NCBI RefSeq assembly: GCF_040183065.1
Contig: NC_091123.1
Span: forward strand, 10,658,001-10,722,000
Source of the DNA: Periplaneta americana
Lineage: Eukaryota; Arthropoda; Insecta; Blattodea; Blattidae
Direction of reading: 5' to 3'
Length of the DNA stretch: 64,000 nt
The translations under genes were made by a program, and so were the position numbers. Under the pieces are notes generated by a model. The model was not told where the DNA came from and did no database searches. It was given only the letters and a program-made list of their open reading frames with translations. Of the stretch, positions 9,809 through 20,559 are shown piece by piece (positions within the stretch are counted from its first letter, which is position 1; each line of letters starts with the position of its first letter).

Positions 9809-10758
9809 CTGATTCCCAGCGCCGTTTGGTTACGACTGCGCCTTAACAGTTGGTTTCCCGGAAAGGTTTGGAATTCAGATTCGTGGGCCAGAGGTAGAGG
9901 CGGGCCCGCAGGCGGGATGAAGTCCTGGGACGCCGGGGGTCTGAACCCCTGTCTCTGGAATAGCGAGGGTACCGAAGCGGGTGATGGGGGAGTCACGTGC
10001 AACTCCGGAGGTTTCGGGAACCTCGCCGTGTCCCGCTTGGGCGTCTGTCCTGGAGTCCGGAGGTCCGGGAAGGGCTTCCTCGAGTTGTCCTCATGGAACT
10101 GGTTCCGATGACTGTCTCCTTGAAAGTGGAACTGGTTCCTATGATCGTCGCCTTGGAACTGGAACTGATTTCTATGTTCCTCTCCTTGAAACTGGTTCCT
10201 GTGGTCATTGTGGAACTGGTTCCTGTGATCATCTGCTTGGAACTGGTTCCTGTGATCATTTTTTTGGAACTTGTTCCTGTGATCGTCTGCTTGGAACTGG
10301 TTCCTGTGATCATCTGTTTGGAACTGGTTCCTGTGATCATCTGCTTGGAACTGATTTCTGTGATCTTCTCCTTGGAACTGATTTCTGTTCCTGTCGTCTT
10401 GGAAACCAAAGTGGCCTTGGTCTTGGAAATGACTTCTGGAAGGATCCGTTTGGAAGTGACTGCCGCTGACCACGTGATTGTTGTTGAAGGGGACTCTGAC
10501 CCCTTGTTCTTGCGGAAAGGTCTGGCTGGTGCTCTCGTCGTGGAACTGCTCAGAGCTGGTCAGTAGAGGGGGTCTAAGGTTAGGGTCGTCTACGAATTCA
10601 GGTTGAAACCCTTCGTTCTGCTTGGGGTAATCTTCTGTGGCGAAGTCGACCCCCGGGAAACTCTCTGGGCGTGGGGTCCCCTCATGGGACGTAGCGGGCC
10701 CTCGAGGAGGGAAGTTGAAAGAGTAGCCCTGCACCTGGCATGAACAGCACGTGGGCAC
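9809..10758 (-). CDS. spz3: spz3 coding exon 7: end of cystine knot plus repeat tail
   Basis: The exon opens after TATTATTCACAG with VPTCCSCQV, which supplies the last three knot cysteines (408, 409, 411), and then GYSFNFPPRG. From there the protein is a low-complexity, hydrophilic tail (residues about 425-720) rich in Gln, Pro, Asp, His and Arg. It includes a tandem repeat at 525-634 and a Pro-rich end. It closes ATC AG|GTGACT, phase 2, continued by exon 8. In Drosophila Spz3 the knot is also followed by a long His/Gln/Pro-rich tail, so the layout matches the family while the sequence is lineage-specific. Opposite-strand frames over the repeat are shadows. Confidence 0.93.
10069..10398 (-). 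repeat. Coding minisatellite in spz3 tail (HRNQF repeat)
   Basis: Tandem units of 24-33 nt, mostly 27, encode variants of D-D-H-R-N-Q-F-Q-A. I count about eleven units, with decayed ones at the edges (DDRNRNQF, NSRKPF) and variants HRNKF and HRNQFHFQ. All unit lengths are multiples of three, so the frame stays open. Confidence 0.9.
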
Positions 10759-10839
10759 CTGTGAATAATAGCAATTAAGTCCTATAGATTAAAAATCCTC
10801 TATATCCACCTTCACAAATTAAAGTATTTTGACAGTAAC

Positions 10840-11093
10840 GCCCAATCTGTGGAGTAACGGTCATCGCGTCTAGCCGCGAAACCAAGTGGCCCGGGTTCGA
10901 ATTCCGGTCGGGGCAAGTTACCTGGTTGAGGTTTTTTCCGGGGTTTTCCCTCAACCTAATACGAGCGAATGCTGGATAACTTTCGGTGCTGGACCCCGGA
11001 CTCATTTCACCGGCATTATCACCTTCATTTCAGTCAGACGCTAAATAACCTTAGATGTTGATACAGCGTCGTAATATAACCCAACAAAACAAC
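10840..11093 (+). mobile_element. tRNA-derived SINE, family B, with 10-bp target-site duplication
   Basis: Near-complete copy of family B (GTGGAGTAACGG head, CCCGGGTTCGAATTCCGG B box, GTTGATACAGCGTCGTAATA tail). TGACAGTAAC occurs at 10830-10839 and 11094-11103, exactly outside. It lies in spz3 intron 6 about 80 bp from the exon 7 acceptor, antisense to the gene. Confidence 0.92.
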
Positions 11094-11103
11094 TGACAGT
11101 AAC

Positions 11104-12099
11104 TGGTGGCAAATAGAGGAAATTTTCAACCTAACAGTTACTTTTATCAAAGCGTTTGCTTTAAATTCAGTGGCTTTTTGAATTCAAACTATATAAATCA
11201 TTAGGATTCATTCTTAGCTAGCAATATGTGGGCATAGCTCAATTATGAACAAAATGGTCTTTAGGGTGTTTTGAATCTAAAGGATTCAATTATAGTCCGG
11301 ATCAGCTTATTTAATACCATAAGGATGAAACCTAACCATTTTCCCCCTATTACTACATATGCTAGTGGATTATAGTGATTTTCTAGCTCTTAGGTTGATT
11401 TTTTTTACCAACTTCGTTTCGAATTTTGGGTACTGACAAGTACTACAACTGGCAGTTATTTTCTGACTGTTATGTTGGGAGCAATAATTTCGGTTTGCAG
11501 TAAAGTAAAGTGATGAAAATGCAAGTTCCTAAGCTTGTGAATTAATAATTAATTAGTAATACCGGTATTAGTATTAACATCAATACACAATTCAGTTCTG
11601 TTGCCTTGTGATTCCAATTCAACTCTATATTCAGGTAAGTGTAATTGAATAAAAAATAGTTTATAGACCTACTTGGTATGAAACATGCATGTAAATATAT
11701 TTGACATTTTAATGAAGTTCTTTCGTGTTTAGATTTTTATTAAAATGTCCGACAGAGGAAATAGCGTGGTAGCTACTTCTTCAAGAAAGAATGTGCTTGA
11801 AAGTGTTTTAAGTAGGCTATACATTTCAAAGCGGTATTCTGTTTTCGGAATTCATACTAATTATTTCACGTGATCAAACAAAATACAATTTTAGGTTAGG
11901 TCTCGTGAATCGTAAACTGTTTAGTCAAGCAATGAATTTCATGTTGCCAGACAAAATAAAGTTTAATATTGGATCATACTAATCCTGATTACGAACACAA
12001 TATCATAGAAGTCCAGGAGAAAAATACGAGTATATTATTTCATTCTGAACCATTTAGGAAACACTTCACAACATAAAGATGAGATGTAAACAAGAAGGC
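11104..12099. other. Unassigned intron 6 sequence
   Basis: AT-rich DNA without a recognised repeat, open frame of note or tRNA-like structure. Confidence 0.4.
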
Positions 12100-12100
12100 A

Positions 12101-12141
<41 letters not shown>

Positions 12142-12158
12142 ACTACTATTATTATTAC

Positions 12159-12194
<36 letters not shown>

Positions 12195-12229
12195 TACTAC
12201 TATTATTATTAGCCTACTATTATTATTAC

Positions 12230-12268
<39 letters not shown>

Positions 12269-12280
12269 CATTACTTCATT
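12100..12280. repeat. (TTA/ATT)n microsatellite
   Basis: Long TTA array with scattered ACT and AAT interruptions. It gives spurious poly-Ile, poly-Leu and poly-Tyr frames. Confidence 0.95.
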
Positions 12281-12420
12281 AGTCCCGCGCCGTGGCGTTG
12301 ATTTATTAATATTTAATTATTTTATTGGAAATTTTTACTAAATTATTATTCGTTTGTAATTATGATGAAATTAGTAATTTATATATTTATATTTATAGAA
12401 TTTTTGTTAAAATTGTCTAA

Positions 12421-12690
12421 GGCATCCAACCTAGGACTCGCGTTACGGAATGCGCCATGGTTCGAATCCTCATGGGGGAAGAAATTTTCTCATGAAATTT
12501 CGACCAGTGTACGGGACTGGTGCCCACCCAGCATCATGATACCCTTGGAGATCCACGATAGGTAGCGAAATCTGGTTACGAAAGCCAGCCATAACGGCTG
12601 GGAAATTATCGTGCTAACCTCACAATACCTCCATTCTGGTTGGATGATCGTCCACCTCTGCTGATGTGCATACGATAGTTAACATCATTT
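12421..12690 (+). mobile_element. tRNA-derived SINE, family D
   Basis: B box GGTTCGAATCC is followed by a body containing GTACGGGACTGGTGCCCACC, GATAGGTAGCGAAATCTGG and CCTCCATTCTGGTTGGATGA. The A-box region is decayed. I recall this body as a common arthropod SINE type; only one copy is present here. Confidence 0.65.
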
Positions 12691-12699
12691 CTTAAAAGC

Positions 12700-13123
12700 T
12701 ACATAGGCACAAAAGTGATCATACAGAAATCAAAGTGCAAGAAATAATGAGAGCGATAAAACGAAGAGCCGAAAAAAATGTAAACTAGCCTCCTACTGTT
12801 GTATTCCGGGAAGAAACAGCAACAACTTCAGAGAGTGAAGAAGTGCAAATGAATCTTCTAGAATGAAGTACAATATTACGCAATAATAGACTGAATATTA
12901 CTGCCAGAGAAAGTGTTGCTGAAATTAAAGCTTTGGTAAAAAAATTGCTGACAAAATGTGACTGTTAATAAATAGTGTTGCCGAATTTGAAATGTTAGTA
13001 AAAATTGTAAACAAAATGACTGTATACAAAGAAAGCTATACGTCGTATAACTGCTGACAAAAAGAAGTGTTGCCGAATTATCTATTGACAAAATGTCCTG
13101 AAAGCTTCTCGAAACCTCAAGTA
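12700..13123. other. Unassigned; degenerate short repeats
   Basis: A loose repetition of GTGTTGCCGAA and ATTGCTGACAAAATG occurs about three times between 12910 and 13095, suggesting an eroded 55-70 bp tandem repeat. Otherwise nothing is recognised. Confidence 0.45.
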
Positions 13124-13132
13124 AAATCGTAG

Positions 13133-13881
13133 GTTATGCAAATCTAGTCTTTCAGGTAAAGCTCCCTGTAAAGCAGATTTGAATAATTTCAAGGGAAAAA
13201 TTGTTCCGGAACCGGGTATCAATCCCGGGGCCTCTGGTTGAACGTACCAGCGCTCTTTCCAACTGAGCTACCCGGGAACTCCACCCGACACCGTCTCAAC
13301 TTTTCCCTTTATATCCACACAACTCGCGTGGGCTGACGAAACGCCAGAGACCCACATCGAGTGCACACATTCTCTGTGTGACTTGGAATTGTGGTTTTCT
13401 GTTAACGTACACAGTGACGTATATATTATGCAAATCTAGTCTTTCAGGTAAAGCTCCCTGTAAAGCAGATTTGAATAATTTCAAGGGAAAAATTGTTCCG
13501 GAGCCGGGTATCAATCCCGGGGCCTCTGGTTGAACGTACCAGCGCTCTTTCCAACTGAGCTACCCGGGAACTCCACCCGACACCGTCTCAACTTTTCCCT
13601 TTATATCCACACAACTCACGTGGGCTGACGAAACGCCAGAGACCCACATCGAGTGCACACATTCTCTGTGTGACTTGGAATTGTGGTTTTCTGTTAACGT
13701 ACACAGTGACGTATACATTATGCAAATCTAGTCTTTCAGGTAAAGCTCCCTGTAAAGCAGATTTGAATAATTTCAAGGGAAAAATTGTTCCGGGGCCGGG
13801 TATCGATCCCGGGACCTCTGGTTGAACGTACCAGCGCTCTTACCAACTGAGCTACCCGGGAACTCCACCCAACACCGTCTC
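13133..13881 (-). repeat. Tandem array of a 292-bp tRNA-like unit with flanking 9-bp duplication
   Basis: The unit repeats with an exact 292-bp period (CAAATCTAGTC at 13139, 13431 and 13723), 2.56 copies in all. On the minus strand each unit holds a tRNA-like cloverleaf (13204-13278, 13496-13570, 13788-13862). These have D-arm AGCTCAGTTGG..AGAGC, anticodon stem CTGGT/ACCAG with loop ACGTTCA, and T-arm CCGGG/CCCGG. Position 33 is C rather than U, so these are tRNA-derived rather than working tRNAs. AAATCGTAG at 13124-13132 and 13882-13890 flanks the whole array. Confidence 0.88.
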
Positions 13882-13890
13882 AAATCGTAG

Positions 13891-14870
13891 ATTCAGGGAT
13901 CACTGCTTCATAAAGCTTGACTTGACATTCCTAAAACCGCTTTTTCGAAATCCAAAATGAATTTTCTGTAGCATCACAACTGTTCCTCTGATGAGAAAGT
14001 AATTAATGGAACTGTCTAGCTTCCGGCCTTGGAATGACTGGATCGCAGTTGTCCGAATTCCCGCCGGTACAATGACCTGCTGAACGGAAACCCAGTTTCC
14101 GTATTTCGCCGACTCATTGTCACGTAACCATAAACAAGACCGAAACAAATAAGCAGATATAATACAAAACCAAGCCTTGTGAATGAATGCTGGAGGAGTT
14201 AGGAGCACCCATTCCATGATGATACTAACGAAGAATTGTGTACTACAGCTACTCTACAATAGCAAGCAATATTAGGCCTATAACTCTAGAAATTGTTGGA
14301 AGTTCCACGGAGTAAATGGTTAAACAGATTTTGGCACTAGTTAAAATAATGTCGTATATACAATATAGGCCTATATTTGTAGAGCAAGCTAAAAATAACT
14401 GCAAAACTTATATGAAGTTCTGACAAGCAGACAAAATACTGTCCAGAAGAAAAACGTATTGGAATATCACACAGTAATAGTATATTACGATACAAGGTTG
14501 GGAAGCGCTTTTAAAAAAAATCGAGGAAAAGTTTAAAAAACGAGCAGAGCGAGTTTTTCAATTTCCGAGATTATGTAATGCACTTCACAAACGTGTATTT
14601 TACAACATTTTTTGCACGATCATATTTTTAAAATTGCAAATACAATAGATTATTTTGTACTGAAAATTTAGGGCAATATGATTCCAAAGTCTTCACAAAA
14701 GTGCATTGAAATGGTAACTAAGTAACAATAAGTGTACTGTAATGGACCCATTTCAGTATAGTTTTATGTTATGAAGAATGGTTTCTCTAGCAACAAGTTT
14801 CTGTTTGGAAATTCTAACTTTCAAGGCCTAAAAACAATAGTTGTAAATACAGCAAAAAACACGATCGTGC
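13891..14870. other. Unassigned intron 6 sequence
   Basis: The first 330 bp are somewhat GC-richer with a 105-codon minus frame that resembles no family I know. The remainder is AT-rich. Confidence 0.4.
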
Positions 14871-15312
14871 AGAAATGTAAGTGCTTTATGTGGAGCGTAG
14901 CATTATATGGGGCAGAAATATGGATATTACGACGAAGTGAAGAGAAGCGACTAGAAGCATTTTAAATGTGGATATGGAGAAGAATGGAGCGTGTGAAATG
15001 GACAGACATAATAAGAAACGAAGCTGTGTTAGAAAGAGTGGGTGAAGAAAGAATGATGCTGAAACTGATCAAGAAGAGAAAAAGGAATTGGTTGGGTCAT
15101 TGGTTGAGAAGAAACTGCCTTCTGAAAGATGCACTGGAAGGAATGGTGAACGGGAGAAGAGTTCGAGGCAGAAGAAGATATCAGATGATAGACGACGTTA
15201 AGGTAACATGGATCGTATGCGGAGACTGAAAGGAATGCAGAAAATATGAAAGACTGGAGAATGCTGGATTTGCAGTGAAAGACATGCCCTTGGGCACTGT
15301 GAATGAATGACA
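14871..15312 (+). pseudogene. LINE-B reverse transcriptase C-terminal remnant
   Basis: Plus-strand frames give CFMWSVALYGAEIW, EAFXMWIWRRMERVKW, LERVGEERMMLK, RKRNWLGHWLRRNCLL and VNGRRVRGRRRYQMIDDVK. This is the region after the RT domain typical of non-LTR elements. A stop interrupts it after EAF. It ends in GTGAATGAATGA, the element's short tail. Three further copies (4.0, 17.0, 62.5 kb) lie on the same strand. Confidence 0.85.
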
Positions 15313-16199
15313 GATAGTACAATCTTTGCTTCGAGTCAGTCAATGTAGGCTACTGGGTCGCTGTGCAAAGACATTCCTTACGAAACCTCAAACAAAGAGT
15401 TAAGTCTGTAGAATTTTATCGTCTATGAAGGACATATTCCTTACTCTGATACAGTATTTTGGTCCACTTTACCTTGAAGAATGGTTCGTTTGCAAACCTG
15501 TTATTTCGCTCAAAAACCGATTTTGACCCAATACCATAATAAACAAATTTCTTACACTTTGAATCCAATTATAAAGTTATTTTTTGTCAATTCCTGTCAT
15601 ACTGTTTTGGAAATGACCGGTTTTGTTCGCAACCTCCACAGTTTATTTCTTAATCATAAATCTGTAAGAATCACCGGTCACCATAGTAACCGACTGACTG
15701 ATTGACTGACTCGGTTACGACTGGACCGTTATGTTAATAAAAAACAAGGCTTGATTCTTCGTGTTTGTTGCTCTCTGGTCGTAGTCTGCAAGAAAAAACA
15801 AATTTTTGTGGTTCGACATTGAAGATCCACGCAACTAGTGGTCCGTGACGCTTAAAGTTCGCGGACCGCAAAGGTTCCTCGCCTGAATACACACTTCCAA
15901 GTCGGGGAGTGGAATACATCATCTTCGATATTGTAAAAGAAGGAGGAAAATCAGTTGACCTCATGTAGCAGATGACAGGACGATGAAATTCTTATCGTGC
16001 CTCCTTCGTACGAAAAATCAAATAGAGACGGCCGTGTACTAAGCTTATGACACGTAGAAGAGGCTTGTCTCTCATAGTGGACTCCAAGCAAAATTTGTCG
16101 GCAATTTCTCGCCCATGTTCAAAATTAGAGGTAGAATAATAGGCCCATAAGTGTTTGGATTCCAACAAGACTGTAGACTTTTTTATACATATATATGTA
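15313..16199. other. Unassigned intron 6 sequence
   Basis: No repeat family seen elsewhere in the window. Small tandem GACTGACTGATTGACTGACT near 15695. No plausible exon. Confidence 0.4.
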
Positions 16200-16926
16200 C
16201 AGGATGATTCACGAAGATTTACCGTCACTTACGGAGCTTATTTCTGAAGACATTCTGAGCAAAAAATATCATATAAAAATAATTTGTCCTAATCTCAATA
16301 TTTTTAGAGTTACACTAATTTGAAGTTGTTAGTAAAAAATGTTTTTCTTCAGTTTTAAGAGAAAAAATATTACAATTACAGAATGACTTATTCAGAAGTG
16401 TCATTTCTTTAATTAGCTGGTGTTCTGAAGCTAAAAGTGTGTTGATAATTGCTTTGTACATTTTTTTTTCTATTTTTAACTTATCACAAAAATTGTTACA
16501 AATCATACGACATTAGGAACTTGATTCATTACAGTTTAATTATGCATTCTAATATACAATCTTAAAGAATTTACAAGAGTGACGTGATTTGTAGCAATTG
16601 CTTTGATAGATGCGTAAGAAAATGTAATTTTGTACTTAAAAATCGAAAAAAAAAATCTATACGAAGCAACTATGGAATTCACAACACATTTTTAGTTTCA
16701 GAATACTAGCTAATTAAAGAAATGAAACTTCTGAATAGTTCATTTTTTATCTGTAATATTCTTTTACCATTAAAACTCAAGAATAATGGTATTTCACAAA
16801 CAACTTAAAATTAGTGTAATTCTGAAAATATTGATATTATGACAAATGTTTATATGACATTTTTTGCTCAGAATGTCTTCGGAAATAAACTTCGTAAGGG
16901 ACGGTAAATCCTCGTGAATCATCCAG
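16200..16926. mobile_element. 727-bp foldback element, TA-flanked (mariner-type)
   Basis: Almost the whole element is one imperfect palindrome. The left arm (CAGGATGATTCACGAAG, CATTCTGAGCAAAAAAT, TTTCTTTAATTAGCTGGT) recurs in reverse complement to the right end (CTGGATGATTCACGAGG), with the axis near 16560. TA is present on both sides (16198-16199, 16927-16928). Tc1/mariner-type termini are inferred from the TA target and the CAGG start. No transposase is encoded. Confidence 0.85.
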
Positions 16927-17024
16927 TATTTTATATACTTCATACACTTGGGGTATACTATAAGCAGTAACATGAGCTGCTGCCAGGAAGTCAAAAGAAG
17001 GATAGCAATGGCCAAGGAAGTTTT

Positions 17025-17514
17025 AATAGGAAAAGGAGCATCTTCTGTGGACCTCTGGAAAAAGAACTAAGGAAGAGACTAGTGAAGTGCTTTGTATGGA
17101 GTGTTGCATTGTATGAAACAGAAATCCGGACATTACGATGAAGTGAAGAGAGGCGAATAGAAGCATTTGAAATGTGGATATGGAGAAGAATGGAGCGTGT
17201 GAAATGGACAGACAGACTAAGAAATGAAGTTGTGTTGGAAAGAGTGGGTGAAGAAAGAATTATGCTGAAACTGATCAGGAAGAGGAAAAGGAATTGGTTG
17301 GGCCACTAGTTGTGAAGAAACTGCCTACTGAAGGATGCACTGGAAGGAATTGTGAACGGGAGAAGAGTTCGGTACAGAAGAAGATATCAGGTGATAGACG
17401 ACATTAAGATATGTCGACCATATGCGGAGACAAAGAGGAAGGCAGAAAATAGAAAAGGTTGAAGAAAGCTGGGTTTGCAGTGAAATACCTGCCCTTGGAC
17501 AGAACACTGAATGA
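17025..17514 (+). pseudogene. LINE-B 3' end, abutting spz3 exon 6
   Basis: Same protein blocks as the copy at 14.9 kb (LVKCFVWSVALYE, EAFEMWIWRRMERVKW, RKRNWLGH, RRRYQVIDDIK) with several in-frame stops and a tail CACTGAATGA. The tail ends about 20 bp from the exon 6 splice donor (17534) in antisense orientation. Confidence 0.85.
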
Positions 17515-17534
17515 CGTGGAAGAGAAGTACGTAC

Positions 17535-17658
17535 TTTGAAGATGTCCATGTGCAGACCCTTGACCTCGTCCCAGGTCAGCAGTCTGTGGTAGTTGTACAC
17601 CTGGGAGCACTCCGACCGGAAGTTCTCAGACACGAAACTGCAAGCGTCGTGCGGGCGT
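17535..17658 (-). CDS. spz3: spz3 coding exon 6 (cystine knot)
   Basis: Acceptor CCTCTGTTCTAG; the first A completes Gln-363. It encodes RPHDACSF..RSECSQVYNYHRLL, TWDEVKGLHMDIFK (364-404) with knot cysteines 369 and 380. The C-(x6)-C spacing across the exon 5/6 join is as expected for Spz3. It ends AAA|GTACGT, phase 0, matching exon 7. A longer frame in this region (MMILFVAK...) reads through both tiny-intron exons in the wrong frame and is discarded. Confidence 0.93.
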
Positions 17659-17744
17659 CTAGAACAGAGGAGGGGCCATTGCATAGCGATTAACCAATTG
17701 CTCGACTGGAGACAAGAAATGCTGTAGGATAGTGGTGCACTCAC

Positions 17745-17915
17745 TGACACATCTCGAGCCGCAGCGTCTGCGTGTAGTCGCCCGTGTTCACGATGAACTT
17801 CCATTGGCCGTTCGTCGCCCTGGCGCGCTTCGGCCGCGCATACTTCACGGAAGAAGGGCACAAGTACCCGTCCTCCGTCCCCAACTCCTTGAGGCTGTTG
17901 CTTTCGTCCTGCCGC
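17745..17915 (-). CDS. spz3: spz3 coding exon 5 (cystine knot)
   Basis: Acceptor TTTGTTTGTTGCAAAG; the phase from exon 4 (AG|G = Arg-306) selects this AG over the CAG eight bases downstream. It encodes RQDESNSLKELGTEDGYLCP, then YARPKRARATNGQWKFIV and TGDYTQTLRLEMC, with knot cysteines 325 and 362. The R306-R307 pair at the exon 4/5 join is a plausible protease site freeing the knot domain. Donor CA|GTGAGT. The intron to exon 6 is only 86 bp. Confidence 0.92.
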
Positions 17916-18135
17916 CTTTGCAACAAACAAAATCATCAAAGTTAAATTTGAGGAAAGTTTTTTGACGCTTTGTTGTCAATATAAAGTACCTGTGCTACCT
18001 GGAGGAAGAGCTGTATAAGTTGCCACGTTAAACTCTAACGAGGAACCAAATTGGATCACCCAGTGAAAGTCCGGTCTGACTCTCTCCACTAAACTCTTGT
18101 CACCTGCCTGCTAATTATGAAGCTTGGAAGGCGTG

Positions 18136-18700
18136 AATTGTACTGTATTGTATTTATTAACATTCCATGGTATTCATACATTGCTTCACAGCTAGAATAT
18201 GGAACAAGTCAAAAAACGTAATACTATTATAAAGTCTTAATTTATAGTCACAGTTTAGATGAAATATATAAGAAGAGATTTACAATAACAGTCTACTAGT
18301 ACAACACGAAGTTTTAGTATCAATTTCATGAAGCGTTATTGAATGTCATGAATTCGCCTACAGAATAGAAGGCGTGAGAAATTAGGTACTTCTTTAATTT
18401 AATGGCCCTAAATAATCTTATGTGAAGACGCGGCGTCTTAAAATCTGAAATTGCCTTAGATATATTTAGCCTTGGCAGGCAATATACGTAAATGGAAAGG
18501 AAACCTAGACTCTCAAGATGAGAGTTGTGCGATGGAATTGTTATCCATCTATTTAAAGATAGAATAACTTCAATAACTCAAGGAGAAATAAACAACATAG
18601 GATTCTCAACAGACCACAGGATCTTATGTTTTGATACATATAAATAAGGGACGATGTGAGATATTTCAGTAACCGATAGCGCGTAAGAAATTAAACGGCA
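18136..18700 (-). repeat. Possible LINE 3' region
   Basis: The segment starts on the minus-strand 3' side with ATTGTATTTATTAACATTCC, and a decayed frame reads KAISDFKTPRLH..LFRAIKLKKYLIS. The layout suggests the end of an RT-derived element, but stops are frequent and the call is weak. Confidence 0.35.
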
Positions 18701-19183
18701 AATCACAGGATAACACTTTCATGTAAATTGGTTGTATTATAATAAGGTATGATATCATAACGAACTAGCTGTGATGTACGCAGCGGTGAAGGCACAGTTT
18801 TAATGCTGTTCAGAATCAAAGTGCTAAGTTCGAAGTCCGTCTAGACCAGGTATGCTCAAAATTGTAAAAGCGCCGATTACACGGATGATGCTGCACTGCA
18901 TAACACACACAGTGTAGGAACTGGGCTCCGCAACTACATTGCAGCACCGCCCGTGGCATCGCTCTCACTGTCTTACAAATACGGATAATAAACTGAATTT
19001 GAAAAAGGAAATATTCAGTTATTACATTATTTATTATATTTTATACAGTTATGATACTATTATATCATAGATAATGTTATTTTCATATTCCACATTCAAC
19101 ATGTGTAGGCCAATTCTTTTCTGCAAGTAATCAGAAATCTATTCCCAACGAATTTACTGCAATGCACAAAAGATTCTCATCTG

Positions 19184-19620
19184 TTAATCGGGATCTATGT
19201 TTGGATTTTTGGATTTAGCAACCTTCATTCTCGAAAATAATTGTTTGCACACATATTTCGAGTGACAGCGAATAACCTGATCTTGGGATATTGCGTTTTG
19301 TTCATCTTTGAATACTTCTATGCTTGGCAAGTCATATTCTTCGCATTTAGTTGTGAATTCTACGTGACTTTTTAAATCAATTAACTCGTCCTGGAACTGC
19401 ACTCTCACGGATTGTACTAAATTTACTATGAAAGGATTAACAAAAAGATTAATATCACTTTCCATACGTCTAAAATCATTAAATCTGTGTTCTCTGAATT
19501 CACATTTGAACTGTTCCAGTACAGAGATATAATTAACTATATTTTGTTCAGGCACCATAGATTGCTTTACAAATTCACCATCCGTGAAGGGTTTTTAGTG
19601 CCTTAGCTAATTCCCGACAT
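19184..19620 (-). pseudogene. hAT transposase remnant (GTF2IRD2-like), copy 1
   Basis: A 124-codon minus frame reads VLEQFKCEFREHRFNDFRRM, INLFVNPFIVN, FQDELIDLKS and, near the end, YVCKQLFSRMKVAKSKN. These match the end of hAT transposases of the GTF2IRD2/ZBED type, including the C-terminal dimerisation motif. The catalytic region and N-terminal BED-like finger are missing. Confidence 0.8.
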
Positions 19621-19794
19621 ACTACACAACTTGCTCCTAAACATAGACTCTGAATTGTTCGATTCTCTTCAATGTTTGGTGTATCATGAAGTGCTTTCAA
19701 TTCTTGAAACTGTAGTTCACGTTGCACACCTGAAAAATAATTTTATCATAACATGTATTTCTGTTGGAATAAAATCACCACGATAACAATAATT

Positions 19795-19833
<39 letters not shown>

Positions 19834-20559
19834 GGCCTAATAATAATAATGTTTATATATGAATACATATTACAGAAAACATCTTCCCTGTCACTTCGGC
19901 ATGTTCTGGATGGCAGAGCGTATAATGTTTTATGTTGCTCAGTAGTATTCCTGACAATGCCTTACAACATAGTAAACACTTTAAGTTTTCACAACAAAAA
20001 TAACCTTCCTCCCACACTGTACGGAATGATCGTTTTCTTATAGAAGGTTTTGACTCTGTCATTGTCCCGTACTGTTCGTACGTTTACTAAGTACTTGAAC
20101 TGCCTTCCGCAGTCATCCGTCGAGCTTCGAACGAGGAACAGCACGCTCTACATTCGAAGGTCGTGATTACAGAACGTAATCGGGAGTCAGAGAATGAGCA
20201 TACCTAGTCTAGACTCTAGGTTAGCGCTCTCCGAGTCGCCTCACAGCTCGAGAGCGGAATGCAGATATTGGCTGCACTCTTTATAAGGGTGATCTCGTAA
20301 AAAATGTACACAAAAGTACTAATACGAGTGTTCATGAAATGAATTCCTGTTTAGTGTTTACAAAACTATCTTGGACTATTATTAATTAATAGAGAAATAT
20401 TATATTTTACAGAAATAATAGAAACTCTATAGCCAAATATACAATACCATTTTGTTATGTTTTTATTTATCAGTACATCAAAACGGAGTTTTATGCTGTT
20501 GGCAGCTGAAAGGAACAGTACTGATCGTAAAAAAATATCAATTACAGATGTTGGATGTC
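19621..20559. other. Unassigned; includes (AAT)n at 19793-19833
   Basis: A short AAT microsatellite, then a GC-richer patch at 20080-20280 that may belong to the neighbouring hAT element. No gene is seen. Confidence 0.4.

Noticed and set aside
9981-10566. Plus-strand frames of 162 and 189 codons, and a second minus frame
   Set aside because: They are shadows of the spz3 tail repeat; the minus-strand frame of exon 7 contains the TCCSC knot end and correct splice phases.
12079-12301. Poly-Ile, poly-Leu and poly-Tyr frames
   Set aside because: TTA microsatellite.
13204-13862. Three candidate tRNA genes
   Set aside because: They fold like tRNAs but have C33, acceptor mismatches and lie inside a 292-bp repeat unit, so they are tRNA-derived repeat heads.
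17325-17939. 204-codon minus frame starting MMILFVAKAAG
   Set aside because: It crosses the 86-bp intron in the wrong frame for exon 5 and reads antisense through LINE-B; only the exon 6 portion is genuine.
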